Assembly (NCBI GenBank): GCA_963580455.1
Contig: OY756961.1
Coordinates: 14,985,001 to 15,049,000, forward strand
Direction: 5' to 3'
DNA: 64,000 nucleotides
From: Euonymus europaeus
Lineage: Eukaryota > Streptophyta > Magnoliopsida > Celastrales > Celastraceae
The translations under genes were made by a program, and so were the position numbers. The notes beneath the pieces were generated by a model. It searched no databases and was not told where the DNA came from. It saw only the letters and a program-made list of their open reading frames with translations. Shown here one piece after another: positions 62,544 through 64,000 of this stretch; position 1 is the first letter of the stretch; each line of letters opens with the position of its first letter.

Positions 62544-63663
62544 CAACTTCTGACCATCAAAGTTGCTCGGTGTACACTTTTTATTGTTCTTATATGTCAA
62601 ATTTTATGAGTATAAGCTTCATAGATTATTTCGATGCCAAAACAACAACTTTCTATGACAAATGGACGAAACCGTTAAAAGCTCCACCATAGAGAGAGTT
62701 GAGCAACTTCGAACCATCAAAATTGCTCTATGTATAACTTTTATTGTTCTTCTATGTGAAATTTTACGAGTATAAGCTGCATAGATTATTTCGATGCCAA
62801 AACTCCAACTTTCTATGACAAATCGACAAAACCGTTAAAACCTCCTTCATAGAGAGAGTTGAGCAACTTCGGACCATCAAAGTTGCTCGGTGTACAATTT
62901 TTATTGTTCTCATATGTCAAATTTTACGAGTATAAGCTTCATAGATTATTTCGATGCCAAAACACCAACTTTCTATGACAAATGGACAAAGCCATTAAAA
63001 GCTCCTCCATAGAGAGAGTTGAGCAACTTCGGACCATAAAAATTGCACTTTGTACACTTTTTATTGTTCTTCTATGTGAAATTTTTCGAGTATAAGCTTC
63101 CTAGATTATTTCGATGCCAAAACACCAACTTTCTATGACAAATGGACAAAACCGTTAAAAGCTCCTCCATAGAGAGTGTTGAGCGACTTCGGACCATCAA
63201 AGTTGTTCGGTGTAAATTTTTTATTATTCTTATATGTTAAATTTTACGAGTATATGCTGCATAGATTATTTCGATGCCAAAACACCAACTTTCTATGACA
63301 AATCGACAAAACCGTTAAAATCCCCTCCATAGTGAGAGTTGAGCAACTTCGGACCATCAAAATTGCTCTTTGTACAATTTTTATTGTTCTTATATGTCAA
63401 ATTTTACGAGTATAAGCTTCAGAGATTATTTCGATGCTAAAACAACAACTTTCTATGACAAATGGACAAAACCGTTAAAAGCACCTCCATAGAATGAGTT
63501 GAGCAACTTCGGACCATCAAAGTTGCCCGTTGTACACGTTTTATTGTTCTTATATGTCAAATTTTATGAGTATAAGCTTCATAGATTATTTCGATGCCAA
63601 AACACCAACTTTCTATCACAAACGGACAAAACCGTTAAAAGCTCCTCTATAGAGAGAGTTGTG
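62544..63663. repeat. Domain C 7-mer copy (PQRSTUV)
   Basis: Full 1120-bp copy. P is introduced by 'gttgtgcaacttctgacc', a private change repeated at 63660. Q is followed by 'aaaacctccttcat', also repeated at the window end. The last V-P-Q section of this copy and the next match at +1120 bp. Confidence 0.86.
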
Positions 63664-64000
63664 CAACTTCTGACCATCAAAGTTGCTCGGTGTACACTTT
63701 TTATTGTTCTTATATGTCAAATTTTATGAGTATAAGCTTCATAGATTATTTCGATGCCAAAACAACAACTTTCTATGACAAATGGACGAAACCGTTAAAA
63801 GCTCCTCCATAGAGAGAGTTGAGCAACTTCGAACCATCAAAATTGCTCTATGTATAACTTTTATTGTTCTTCTATGTGAAATTTTACGAGTATAAGCTGC
63901 ATAGATTATTTCGATGCCAAAACTCCAACTTTCTATGACAAATCGACAAAACCGTTAAAACCTCCTTCATAGAGAGAGTTGAGCAACTTCGGACCATCAA
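63664..64000. repeat. Domain C 7-mer, truncated by the window end
   Basis: P, Q and the first 17 bases of the next unit (R expected). The array clearly continues beyond the window. Confidence 0.85.

Larger units (their letters stand above)
1..64000. repeat. 160-bp satellite DNA, continuous head-to-tail array filling the window
   Basis: A single monomer of about 160 bp repeats head to tail from the first base to the last. Landmarks in order within a unit are: caacttcgga (1-10), the variable block ccatcaaagttgctcggtgt (11-30), a T-run (about 35-39), ttgttctta, tgtcaaatttta, gagtataagctt with a HindIII site (about 65-76), gattatttcgatgccaaaac (81-100), accaactttctatgacaaat, ggacaaaaccgttaaaagct, and cctccatagagagagttgag. 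The consensus is about 36% G+C. By anchor position there are 400 full units: 380 of 160 bp, 19 of 159 bp and one of 162 bp. No gene, transposon or unique sequence interrupts them. Such arrays are characteristic of eukaryotic centromeric or heterochromatic DNA. The monomer length is not a multiple of three, so reading frames shift at each unit and no long frame can persist. Confidence 0.98.
43989..64000. repeat. Domain C: 7-mer (1120-bp) higher-order repeat array
   Basis: The basic order is P Q R S T U V. Markers: P, ctcggtgtacac with cttcatag and acaacaact; Q, ctctatgtataac with gtgaaat, ctgcat and aactccaac; R, cggtgtacaat with tctcatatg and gacaaagccatt; S, ccataaaaattgcac with gtgaaat; T, gcgacttc with gttcggtgtaaat; U, ctctttgtacaat, with cttcagag and gctaaaac; V, cccggtgtacacg after gaatgag. 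Most copies are full 7-mers and others lack or substitute units. From 49584 to the window end 90 successive units are all exactly 160 bp. Confidence 0.92.

Noticed and set aside
1..64000. CRISPR array
   Set aside because: The repeats are contiguous 160-bp units without short repeats separated by unique spacers, and the variation is spread along the unit.
1..64000. CENP-B box (NTTCGNNNNANNCGGGN)
   Set aside because: I looked at both TTCG occurrences in the monomer (cttcggacc and atttcgatg) and at CCCG in class a/V on the opposite strand. None has the required A/T and CGGG spacing. A full motif scan could still find a rare variant.
1..64000. LTR retrotransposon or transposon insertion
   Set aside because: The 160-bp register is unbroken through the window apart from 1- or 2-bp changes, so there is no room for an inserted element.
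1..64000. Transcription promoter from the TATA-like words (tatatg, tataagc)
   Set aside because: These words occur in nearly every monomer of an AT-rich satellite, and no further promoter context can be seen.

Overview
The whole 64-kb window is one uninterrupted tandem array of an AT-rich satellite monomer of about 160 bp, with every unit in the same orientation. Anchoring each unit on the 'caacttcgga' stretch gives 400 complete monomers plus 17 bp. By this count 380 are exactly 160 bp, 19 are 159 bp and one is 162 bp. I find no protein-coding gene, RNA gene, transposon, microsatellite block or single-copy sequence. The array runs off both ends of the window.

The pattern (160-bp monomers, several kinds of multi-monomer higher-order repeat, kilobase-scale near-identical duplications, no mobile elements) is typical of eukaryotic centromeric or other heterochromatic satellite DNA. 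A plant is the best guess. The monomer shares short words, in the same order, with the 178-bp centromeric satellite of Arabidopsis as I remember it: TTCGA-N2-CCAAAACAC-N-AAC, GTTCTTATA, and a TTGC-(tc)GGT block. This points tentatively to Brassicaceae, but it needs an alignment to confirm.

Layout. Domain A (1-25910, 162 units) has a 16-monomer higher-order repeat, order a b c d c e [f g h i j k l] m n o. The bracketed 7-mer is present twice in the 23-mer copies, and other copies carry deletions or hybrid monomers. Domain B (25911-42229, 102 units) uses a different monomer set. It contains a 2400-bp (15-mer) tandem duplication with one visible mismatch and a 2560-bp (16-mer) repeat. A diverged patch (42230-43988) of domain-A-like monomers with many private substitutions separates B from C. 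Domain C (43989-64000) is built on a 7-mer (1120 bp), order P Q R S T U V. It also shows a 9-mer variant (1439 bp), a 3200-bp duplication with about 2.9 kb identical by eye, and a 1920-bp 12-mer.

The domains replace one another without any non-satellite sequence between them. Nothing here works as genes. The interest lies in array evolution (unequal exchange, conversion, recent amplification) and in a dyad-symmetric element, GAGCAACTT-N10-AAGTTGCTC, carried perfectly by some monomer classes and imperfectly by the rest. All comparisons were made by eye. Monomer class letters are my own labels, defined in the domain entries.
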